A program made the position numbers and the translations under genes. Of a DNA stretch of 5,279 nt, positions 1 to 4,992 are shown in pieces. The stretch comes from Nitrosopumilaceae archaeon (GTDB lineage Archaea; Thermoproteota; Nitrososphaeria; Nitrososphaerales; Nitrosopumilaceae), in NCBI GenBank assembly GCA_007571225.1, contig RKRU01000102.1:1-5279 (forward strand). The letters run 5' to 3'. The first letter of the stretch is position 1; every line of letters starts with the position of its first letter. The notes below the pieces were generated by a model. It saw only the letters and a list, made by a program, of their open reading frames with translations, was not told where the DNA came from and searched no databases.

Positions 1-134
1 GAGGCCCCGTAGACGGGGAGTGGACCCTCGCGGCGCGCCCGCTCTCCGGCCCGTTCACGTTGGAGAACTGGAGACTGGACGTGACCACATCCAACCCAGC
101 CGAACCACCTGCGGGAATAGCCGGATACTGGTAA
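1..134 (+). CDS. 3' end of a protein with a possible P/Homo B (proprotein convertase) domain
   Basis: Only the last 43 residues are present: an open frame from base 3 to the TAA at 132-134, with its start left of the window. The readable tail contains GEWTLAARP, then SGPFTLENWRLDV, then a short Pro/Ala-rich end finishing in GYW. The spacing G-x-W-x-L ... G-x-x-x-L-x-x-W-x-L resembles the last strands of P/Homo B jelly-roll domains, which sit C-terminal to subtilisin-like catalytic domains in secreted proteases or in cell-surface proteins. That family link rests on a short motif by eye and is tentative; another beta-sandwich surface protein is equally possible. That the stretch is real coding sequence is better supported: it is an open frame with protein-like composition and is followed about 27 bases later by a strong oligo-T tract. 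No catalytic residues lie in the window. Confidence 0.55.
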   Translation, partial: GPVDGEWTLAARPLSGPFTLENWRLDVTTSNPAEPPAGIAGYW

Positions 135-160
135 GCGTTTCTGCTAATACAACCAACCCT

Positions 161-180
161 ATTTTTTATTTTGTTTTATA
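161..180 (+). terminator. oligo-T transcription terminator after the partial P-domain-like gene
   Basis: Three T tracts (T6 at 162-167, T4 at 169-172, T4 at 174-177) follow the stop codon at 132-134 by about 27 bases. Archaeal RNA polymerase terminates at such T-rich runs without needing a hairpin, and I see no strong hairpin here. The end of the tract, TTTTATA at 174-180, also looks TATA-like, so a promoter role cannot be excluded. Confidence 0.55.
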
Positions 181-247
181 CGTGTAGAGTAGATTGTAGT
201 TTCGTCTAAGAACGGGTTTTTAGCATCTGCAATATCTGATCTGTAAT

Positions 248-277
248 GTGATGATGATGATGATGATGGTGGTGGTG
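248..277 (+). repeat. ATG/GTG triplet microsatellite in the region upstream of thiC
   Basis: The tract reads GTG, then six ATG units, then three GTG units. It lies in the 342-base gene-free stretch 135-476. Read on the minus strand it would encode the Ser/Pro run of a 62-codon frame that I do not believe. A closely similar sequence (TGTGATGATGATGATGG) occurs on the coding strand just upstream of the Nudix gene at 2663-2679. No function is apparent. Confidence 0.85.
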
Positions 278-308
278 AAACGAACACATCAGCAGCGCGC
301 TGGGATGC

Positions 309-315
309 AATTATA
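309..315 (+). promoter_or_regulatory. weak TATA-like box that could drive a long thiC leader or a small RNA
   Basis: AATTATA at 309-315 would place a transcription start near 338-342, just before the 351-430 stem. It is one of two candidate promoters upstream of thiC; the box at 448-454 is better placed for the coding sequence. The motif is short and A/T-rich, so a chance match is possible. Confidence 0.25.
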
Positions 316-350
316 GCAGATGTACAAATTCTGGAAGGCAGACTCAACGT

Positions 351-430
351 AACTGTTTATGTCCCGCGTAAATAATTTACCAAATTTGTGCCTAGAATCG
401 GTCATTCGGGCGTGGGGGGCGTAAACAGTT
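351..430 (+). ncRNA. possible structured RNA (or long inverted repeat) upstream of thiC
   Basis: Bases 351-365 can pair with 416-430 in 15 consecutive pairs, two of them G-U (360-421 and 362-419). The outer nine pairs, AACTGTTTA at 351-359 with TAAACAGTT at 422-430, are perfect. Inside are two further hairpins. One is 368-372 with 376-380, with a 3-base loop. The other is 390-393 plus 395-398 with 404-411, with a bulged A at 394 and a 5-base loop. Together they form a closed multibranch fold. The G-U pairs would be A-C mismatches on the minus strand, which favours a plus-strand RNA. The sequence lacks the conserved CUGAGA and P4/P5 elements of the TPP riboswitch. If thiC is leaderless from 448-454, this would be a separate small RNA or a DNA-level element. 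The fold was found by hand and has not been computed or compared. Confidence 0.35.
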
Positions 431-477
431 CAGCAATATCACTATTACTTAAATCGGGCAACGGCGCAGCAATATCA
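431..477 (+). repeat. 11-bp direct repeat CAGCAATATCA flanking the thiC TATA box
   Basis: CAGCAATATCA occurs at 431-441 and again at 467-477, a 36-base offset. One copy lies just upstream of the TATA-like box and the other runs into the thiC start codon. Two identical sites around a core promoter would suit a regulator that blocks TBP/TFB or polymerase, but no binding protein is known from this window. Confidence 0.6.
448..454 (+). promoter_or_regulatory. TATA-like box of thiC, spaced for a leaderless transcript
   Basis: CTTAAAT lies at -29 to -23 relative to the ATG at 477. This is the usual archaeal TATA distance from a transcription start, so initiation at or beside the A of the ATG is expected. 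No Shine-Dalgarno sequence precedes the ATG, which agrees with leaderless translation and favours the 477 start over the in-frame ATG at 489. Confidence 0.5.
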
Positions 478-1817
478 TGTCGACACAGATGTTATCTGCA
501 AGGCGCGGTGTTGCAACTGACGAGATGAGGCAGGTTGCCCGTGATGAGGACGTGACGCTTGAATGGCTGCTTCCAAAGATGGCATCAGGCTCCATAATAA
601 TACCAAGCAACAATGTGCGCCCGCAAAAAATTCACAACGTGGGGATAGGCAAGGGGCTTAAGACAAAGGTCAACGTCAACATAGGGACATCCACACTCAA
701 TGTGGACCTGCCCGGGGAGATTGAAAAGGCCCGAGTTGCAGTAAAGTACCACGCAGATACCATAATGGACCTGAGCGACGGCGGTGATGTGGGGGAGATC
801 CGCAGGACGCTGTTAGAGGCGGCTGCCCCAATAACCTTTGGGACTGTGCCAATCTACGAGGCCTACAACCATGGTATAAGCGTGCACAAGAATCCCCTTA
901 ATCTGACCGAGGACGACTATCTCAACGCGTTTGAGAACAACGTAAAGGATGGAGTCGATTATACCACCGTACACTGCGGTATTACCAAGGATATTGCAAA
1001 GCGCATACTACAGGTGCGCCGCCACGGTGGGGTGGTCAGCAAGGGGGGTACAATTACTGCGGCATGGATGCTAAAGCACGACAAGGAGAATCCATACCTT
1101 ACCCACTATGACTATATGATCGAGATCGCAAAGAAGTATGACGTGACGTTCAGTTTGGGAGATGCCCTCAGGCCAGGCTCTATACTAGACTCCCATGACG
1201 AGCTCCAGGTACAGGAGATGATCAACATATCGAGACTTGCCAAGCGGGCACACGAACAGGGGGTCCAAGTTATGATAGAGGGCCCCGGACACGTGCCGTT
1301 AAACGAGGTGGCCGCCAACGTCCGATTGGCAAAGTCGTTGATTGGTGACGTGCCTTATTACGTACTGGGCCCGCTCGTAACCGATGTGGCCTCTGGACAC
1401 GACCATATTGCAAGCGCCATAGGGGCCGCCGTATCTGCAAGCGAGGGGGTGGACCTGCTCTGCTATCTGACGCCGTCAGAACACCTAGCACTGCCTAACG
1501 CCGAGGAGGTAAAGGCGGGACTCATTGCATATAGGATTGCAGCGCACGCAGGCGACCTAGTCAAGATCCGGGAGAAGGCCATAAAGTGGGATGCTGCAAT
1601 GACTGAGGCTAGGCGTACGCTTGATTGGGAGAGGCAGCTGGCACTGTCCATAGACCCCGAAGAGGCCGCCCGGATACATGGCAGGACCGGCCAACACCCT
1701 GGAAACAATGTCCCGTGTACGATGTGCGGCGGAGCGTGTGTATACATGATGCTGCCGCAGCAGAAGATCTATACGCCTGCTGACGCCATATCTGTAGAGC
1801 CGGACATGGCTGTGTAG
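477..1817 (+). CDS. thiC: phosphomethylpyrimidine synthase ThiC (HMP-P synthase)
   Basis: ThiC is a cytoplasmic radical-SAM enzyme that rearranges aminoimidazole ribotide (AIR) into 4-amino-5-hydroxymethyl-2-methylpyrimidine phosphate, the pyrimidine precursor of thiamine. The 446-residue product is complete and of the compact archaeal type, without the long N-terminal domain of many proteobacterial and plant enzymes. Family landmarks, in order, are ADTIMDLSDGGD (about residues 92-103), FGTVPIYEA, MIEGPGHVPLNEV (from residue 266), LGPLVTDVASGHDH, and LCYLTPSEHLALP. At the C-terminus Cys414, Cys417 and Cys421 sit in CTMCGGACVYMM and should bind the 4Fe-4S cluster. The gap between the second and third Cys is three residues, against four in the CX2CX4C of better-known bacterial enzymes. 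The ATG at 477 is chosen because a TATA-like box sits at -29 to -23; ATG 489 is an alternative. No other thiamine gene is in the window, and the gene converges with the downstream Nudix gene. Confidence 0.97.
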   Translation: MSTQMLSARRGVATDEMRQVARDEDVTLEWLLPKMASGSIIIPSNNVRPQKIHNVGIGKGLKTKVNVNIGTSTLNVDLPGEIEKARVAVKYHADTIMDLSDGGDVGEIRRTLLEAAAPITFGTVPIYEAYNHGISVHKNPLNLTEDDYLNAFENNVKDGVDYTTVHCGITKDIAKRILQVRRHGGVVSKGGTITAAWMLKHDKENPYLTHYDYMIEIAKKYDVTFSLGDALRPGSILDSHDELQVQEMINISRLAKRAHEQGVQVMIEGPGHVPLNEVAANVRLAKSLIGDVPYYVLGPLVTDVASGHDHIASAIGAAVSASEGVDLLCYLTPSEHLALPNAEEVKAGLIAYRIAAHAGDLVKIREKAIKWDAAMTEARRTLDWERQLALSIDPEEAARIHGRTGQHPGNNVPCTMCGGACVYMMLPQQKIYTPADAISVEPDMAV

Positions 1818-1820
1818 TAC

Positions 1821-1871
1821 TTTTCACTGGTTTTGTATGTTTTTTGGCATATTACGTCTAGAAAACATACA
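1821..1871 (+). terminator. thiC terminator: oligo-T tracts and a hairpin between convergent genes
   Basis: T tracts at 1821-1824, 1831-1834 and 1840-1845 follow the thiC stop at 1815-1817. GTATGTTTT at 1835-1843 is the perfect reverse complement of 1862-1870. The pairing extends to 1834-1847 with 1858-1871, using two G-U pairs and leaving a 10-base loop. On the minus strand the same element gives T4 (1865-1862) downstream of the Nudix stop, so it may end both transcripts. The oligo-T is the firmer part of the call; hairpins are not required for archaeal termination. Confidence 0.55.
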
Positions 1872-1917
1872 TTTGTTAATGAGATACTCACATCACACCA
1901 GTTAGTCGCATGCATGC

Positions 1918-2610
1918 CTAAAGCAGGCACAGTAACACCTTCTCAAGATCTGGTACAGTATCATACGAGTCGAGCTCGTCTGTGTCGATCCATCTGTACT
2001 CCGAGTTCTCCCAGTTTAAGGTTATCTCGGGACTGCGCGTCTCAAAGAGAAATGAGTACACCCTCCACATGTGGTTGCGGTACTGGGGCGAGATTATGTG
2101 CATCGCATCTCCCGTACGTACCAGTCTGATGTCGCACTCTGCAATACCCACCTCCTCGAATATCTCGATCTTGGCGCGCGTCAGGGGCTTCTCACCCTTC
2201 TCTATGATGCCGCTTATTCCGGCCCACAGCATCTTCATGGATCTTACCTTGGAGCTGCGCCTCAGAATTAGTATCTTGTCGCTCTCGACATCTCGCAGAA
2301 ATGACGTGACTATCTCCGTACTCTTCATTGTAGTACTTGTACGTGCTGGACGGCCGGCACGGCCGCCATCTGAGCCGGGCCTAGGTTGTGATGGGCGTAT
2401 ACTACTGCCATCGTTGCGGCCGTGGCCGCCGTGGCCGCGGCTGTGGTGTTGGTATCCACTATGGCCTCCGATTCCGCTTGCTGTTGTTGTTGCTGCTGCC
2501 GCCATGGCGCGGACTGCGCCAATACCGATTCTAGCATACTGCGGCCCAGTCTCTGGATTGTACTGCTGCCACATATCAGAACCGGTACTACTATGCGCGG
2601 TGTGGTTCAT
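1918..2610 (-). CDS. Nudix hydrolase with a low-complexity N-terminal extension
   Basis: The conserved part starts at Met95 (ATG at 2328-2326) and is 136 residues, a normal single-domain Nudix size. It opens with KSTEIVTSFL and carries a Nudix box GX5EX7-I-EIFEEVGI, residues 40-62 counted from Met95. Nudix enzymes use the box glutamates to bind Mg2+ and cleave nucleoside-diphosphate-linked compounds; the substrate cannot be told here. The usual box Arg is Ile (I54), while the metal-binding EIFEE is intact. Residues 1-94 are Ala/Thr/Gly/His/Arg-rich, repeat-like and probably disordered. I give the long start because CTATACGG lies about -31 to -24 from the ATG at 2610, the expected TATA distance for a leaderless gene, whereas 2328 has neither a TATA box nor a Shine-Dalgarno. 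Against it, the extension is compositionally odd, and the -1 frame is also open and ends in an ATGA overlap at 2328-2325. A 136-residue product from 2328 is therefore a serious alternative. The gene may be read alone or with tyrA upstream. Confidence 0.78.
   Translation of the reverse strand: MNHTAHSSTGSDMWQQYNPETGPQYARIGIGAVRAMAAAATTTASGIGGHSGYQHHSRGHGGHGRNDGSSIRPSQPRPGSDGGRAGRPARTSTTMKSTEIVTSFLRDVESDKILILRRSSKVRSMKMLWAGISGIIEKGEKPLTRAKIEIFEEVGIAECDIRLVRTGDAMHIISPQYRNHMWRVYSFLFETRSPEITLNWENSEYRWIDTDELDSYDTVPDLEKVLLCLL
2417..2503 (-). repeat. triplet-repeat stretch inside the Nudix N-terminal extension
   Basis: On the plus strand, GGCC-type triplets at about 2417-2442 are followed by seven TTG/CTG units at 2478-2498. 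In the Nudix frame the second tract reads as an Ala/Thr run; one frame over, on the same strand, it reads as seven glutamines. It resembles the CAA/CAG tract in the mutase-aminotransferase linker at 4702-4719. Confidence 0.7.
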
Positions 2611-2628
2611 CTAAACGCCGGGCCCCGT

Positions 2629-2641
2629 TTTACCGTATAGC
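2629..2641 (-). promoter_or_regulatory. TATA-like box upstream of the Nudix gene
   Basis: On the minus strand GCTATACGG lies about 24-32 bases before the ATG at 2610, placing a transcription start at or next to that codon. No Shine-Dalgarno precedes the ATG, as expected for a leaderless first gene. The box is a modest match to the archaeal consensus. Confidence 0.35.
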
Positions 2642-2662
2642 TCCATTGCGGACGGTCAGGTG

Positions 2663-2695
2663 CCATCATCATCATCACAATCATAATCATCATCC
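2663..2695 (-). repeat. GAT-type triplet repeat between tyrA and the Nudix gene
   Basis: The plus strand reads as imperfect CAT/CAA/AAT units; on the coding strand it is GATGATGATTATGATTG followed by TGATGATGATGATGG. It starts about 10 bases after the tyrA stop and lies upstream of the Nudix TATA-like box, filling about a third of the 94-base gap. The strand-matched resemblance to the repeat at 248-277 upstream of thiC is notable; no role is apparent. Confidence 0.8.
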
Positions 2696-2704
2696 CTGCC
2701 GGGA

Positions 2705-3562
2705 TTACTTTTCAACTGCCTTTACCATCTTTGTCAGCCGCTTGTAAGAGTTGTTGAGGTCCGTATGCTGCGAGAGCCTCTCCTGACAGCTTGTAATGTA
2801 GTCTATCACCTCGTCTGTCTTTGACTCCTGAACCGCAGTCAGTAGCCTTCCTATATCCTTCCACAACTCCTCGGCAACCCTACGGATCTCGGGATTTGCA
2901 ATTATGGTCTCTATGAGCTCCGGCGATTCTGTCATTATGCTCTCTGCCAGCGTCTTTTGGACGCGGAACGTGGTGCCGGACATCTTTTCAGTCAGCATCA
3001 TCTTCTCGTCTTTTGATACTATGTTGGCAAACACCAAGTTGAGCAGGTGTGTCAGTCCTAGTATAACGGCGATCTTCTTGTCGTGTTCGGCCGCATCAAT
3101 GGTGACAAAGTTGGCGCCTTCAAACAGCGACTTTATCACGGTAAGCTCCTTTTGCGCGTCGCGTACGGGTATTAATATTATGTTCTGTCCGCGTATGGTC
3201 CGGATTCCAGGGCCGAACATGGGGTGTATGCATATCGGGTTGGCCTTGTTGGGCACCTTCAAGAGTGATGTCATCACCTTGGACTTTTCTGACGATATCT
3301 CAATCAGGTATGTTCCGCGGGCCATCTCCTTGGCAATCAGCCTTATTATCTCAGGTGTCCTTCTAGTTGGGGTGCACAGTACCACATAGTCCGTCTTTAA
3401 TATGCCGCTTACAAGCGAGCCTGTTATTGAGATGTTCTTTGCAGTTATCTCCTTTTCAGAGTCATAGCCGGTAACATCAAAACCCTGATCAACGAAATAT
3501 TTTGCAAACCAGCTTCCCATCTGCCCACCTGCACCGATTATGGTAAGCTTCTTTTTTGTCAT
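2705..3562 (-). CDS. tyrA: prephenate (or arogenate) dehydrogenase TyrA
   Basis: TyrA oxidatively decarboxylates prephenate to 4-hydroxyphenylpyruvate, or arogenate to tyrosine, in the cytoplasm. The 285-residue protein has an N-terminal Rossmann fold with GAGGQMG at residues 10-16. An acidic residue, Asp34, ends strand 2 and usually favours NAD+ over NADP+. CIHPMFGPG at 111-119 includes His113, the position of the conserved TyrA active-site histidine motif. The C-terminal all-helical part contains EHDKKIAVILGLTHLL (159-174), in the place of the conserved TyrA HD...H region, and Arg200 in SGTTFR as a candidate substrate-binding arginine. There is no fused mutase or ACT domain. The ATG overlaps the TGA of the upstream mutase-aminotransferase gene as ATGA (3562-3559), and a G-rich Shine-Dalgarno-like GGGGGTC sits at 3573-3567. 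Translation is thus probably coupled. Prephenate versus arogenate preference cannot be told from these motifs. Confidence 0.93.
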   Translation of the reverse strand: MTKKKLTIIGAGGQMGSWFAKYFVDQGFDVTGYDSEKEITAKNISITGSLVSGILKTDYVVLCTPTRRTPEIIRLIAKEMARGTYLIEISSEKSKVMTSLLKVPNKANPICIHPMFGPGIRTIRGQNIILIPVRDAQKELTVIKSLFEGANFVTIDAAEHDKKIAVILGLTHLLNLVFANIVSKDEKMMLTEKMSGTTFRVQKTLAESIMTESPELIETIIANPEIRRVAEELWKDIGRLLTAVQESKTDEVIDYITSCQERLSQHTDLNNSYKRLTKMVKAVEK

Positions 3563-4992
3563 ATGTGACCCCCGTATAACATACCCTTTAAACTATTCAT
3601 CCCCTTAATTAGTATCTTTGCATCATTGCATGCAGATATCCTGATAAAGTCCCTGTAGGATCCAAAACCCGCGCCCGGAGCTACTGCCACTCCCTCCCCC
3701 TCGAGGGCGGACTCTGAAAAGGCAGTACCGTCAAACCGGTCGTCGTCACGTCTTATGCGGGCAAAGATGTACATTCCACCGTCCGGCTCCATAAACTCCA
3801 TATTCATGCTGTGTGCGTGCTGCATCAGTACGTCAAGCCGTCTTGCAATCATGTCAGCATTTCCCGAAACGTCCTCCTCTAGCGCCTTCATGGCCGCATA
3901 CTGTATCGGTTCTGAGGTGCTAGTCAGACAGAGCGCCCCGAGCGCGGCCATCCTGTCAATTATCTGTGCATCTGCGACGGCATACCCGATGCGGAATCCC
4001 GTCATTGCGTGTGACTTTGAGAATGACTGTATGGCAATGCCTCTGTCATATCCATATGACAGTACACTCTGCCAGCCACTGTTCTTGCCTGCATACTCTG
4101 AATAGATCTCGTCGCTTAACACATAGAGCCCGTGTTCTGCTGCTAGGCTCATAATGGTGTCCATGGTGCCCTTTGTCAGTACCTTTCCTGTGGGGTTGTT
4201 TGGATAGTTGAGGACGATCATTCTAGTGTGTGAGTTGACCAGTTTTGCTATCTCTGTCGTTGATGGTGTCCATCCATCTTCTAGCGTGGTGTGTATGGTT
4301 CTTACCTTTATTCCTGCATGCATCGCGCAGTCGCGATAGGCAGGCCAAGCAGGTTCTATTACGATCATCTCGTCTGTGGGGTTGAGCAGAGTCGTAACTG
4401 CGGCAAACACTGCAAACCTTCCGCCGGGACTGACCATTATGTTATCTGCCGATACCTGCGCGCCGAATTTCCCTGATGCGTATGCGGCCAGGGCCTGTCT
4501 GAATTCGGGCCTGCCCCTTGCGGGTCCATACCTTGTATACCCGTTGGTATATGCATCTGTCAGTGCGCGGCCTGTTGCCGCAGGTGGCATAAAGTCAGGC
4601 TCCCCCACCTCCATGTGGATTATGCTACGGCCCGCCCTCTCTAGTTCCTGTGCTCTGTGGAATACTGACAAGTGTGTGGCTGCGGCGCCAGTTGCAGTGG
4701 ATTGTTGCTGTTGTTGCTGTATCCTAACTGACTCGTTTAGCAGAAAGTTCAGAAAGCGTGTTACAACATCATATTCCCCGGATTCACGATCATCGACTAG
4801 TCCCTCCTGCTCACACAGGCCAAGTATCTTCTGCCTCAGCTGGAACTCGCGGGTTTCGTCAGTTATATCCCGCCCTGTCTCTTTTTTGAGCGTGCCTATA
4901 TCGGTTGCAACCCTTGTTCTGGCCAGCAGAAGCCGTGCCATCTCCATTGTAAGTACGTCCATCTTTTGGCGCAGCGGTTCTATCTCGTCCAC
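3559..4992 (-). CDS. bifunctional chorismate mutase - class I PLP aminotransferase fusion
   Basis: Residues 1-90 form an AroQ-type chorismate mutase (chorismate to prephenate): DEIEPLRQKMDVLTMEMARLL, then RTRVATDIGTLKKETGRDI and a third helix. Residues 92-97 are six glutamines, followed by a short Ser/Thr/Ala linker. From about residue 108 an aspartate-aminotransferase-like fold-type I enzyme runs to the end (477 in all). It shows NYPNNPTG (262-269, Asn266 near PLP), SDEIYSEY (Asp294 and Tyr297 contacting PLP), SFSKSHAMTGFRIGY (Lys326 as the Schiff-base lysine) and Arg451 in FIRIS for the substrate carboxylate. By context it should act on aromatic 2-oxo acids or on prephenate; general aspartate transamination is possible. 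Translation starts at GTG (4992-4990), immediately after the TAA of aroC, with AGGTG at 5006-5002 as Shine-Dalgarno. The first residues match an AroQ N-terminus, so this start is preferred to ATG at 4962. Confidence 0.93.
   Translation of the reverse strand: MDEIEPLRQKMDVLTMEMARLLLARTRVATDIGTLKKETGRDITDETREFQLRQKILGLCEQEGLVDDRESGEYDVVTRFLNFLLNESVRIQQQQQQSTATGAAATHLSVFHRAQELERAGRSIIHMEVGEPDFMPPAATGRALTDAYTNGYTRYGPARGRPEFRQALAAYASGKFGAQVSADNIMVSPGGRFAVFAAVTTLLNPTDEMIVIEPAWPAYRDCAMHAGIKVRTIHTTLEDGWTPSTTEIAKLVNSHTRMIVLNYPNNPTGKVLTKGTMDTIMSLAAEHGLYVLSDEIYSEYAGKNSGWQSVLSYGYDRGIAIQSFSKSHAMTGFRIGYAVADAQIIDRMAALGALCLTSTSEPIQYAAMKALEEDVSGNADMIARRLDVLMQHAHSMNMEFMEPDGGMYIFARIRRDDDRFDGTAFSESALEGEGVAVAPGAGFGSYRDFIRISACNDAKILIKGMNSLKGMLYGGHI
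4702..4719 (-). repeat. CAA/CAG tract encoding a six-glutamine interdomain linker
   Basis: On the coding strand the six codons CAG CAA CAA CAG CAA CAA encode Gln92-Gln97, exactly between the last mutase helix and the start of the aminotransferase domain. The mixed codons suggest selection for the residue, or an older repeat that has since mutated. Confidence 0.9.

Noticed and set aside
159..347. 62-codon minus-strand frame with a Ser/Pro run
   Set aside because: Its serine and proline runs come directly from the ATG/GTG triplet repeat. It has no convincing promoter or ribosome site, and the T-rich terminator of the gene on the other strand accounts for its Lys/Ile-rich end.
341..476. TPP riboswitch (THI box) ahead of thiC
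   Set aside because: No CUGAGA segment and no conserved P4/P5 sequence is present; the fold seen at 351-430 has a different shape and sequence.
1908..1917. GCATGCATGC palindrome near the Nudix stop codon
   Set aside because: It is a short alternating palindrome of the kind expected by chance; a similar TGCATGCA occurs inside the aminotransferase coding sequence, so no regulatory role is supported.
1982..2614. 210-codon plus-strand frame antisense to the Nudix gene
   Set aside because: It lies opposite a frame with a clear Nudix box. Its own translation is hydrophobic and repetitive with no family motif, and it reflects low stop density in G+C-rich repeat DNA.
2904..3389. 161-codon plus-strand frame antisense to tyrA
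   Set aside because: It lies wholly within the antisense of a gene with clear TyrA motifs and has no recognisable features of its own.
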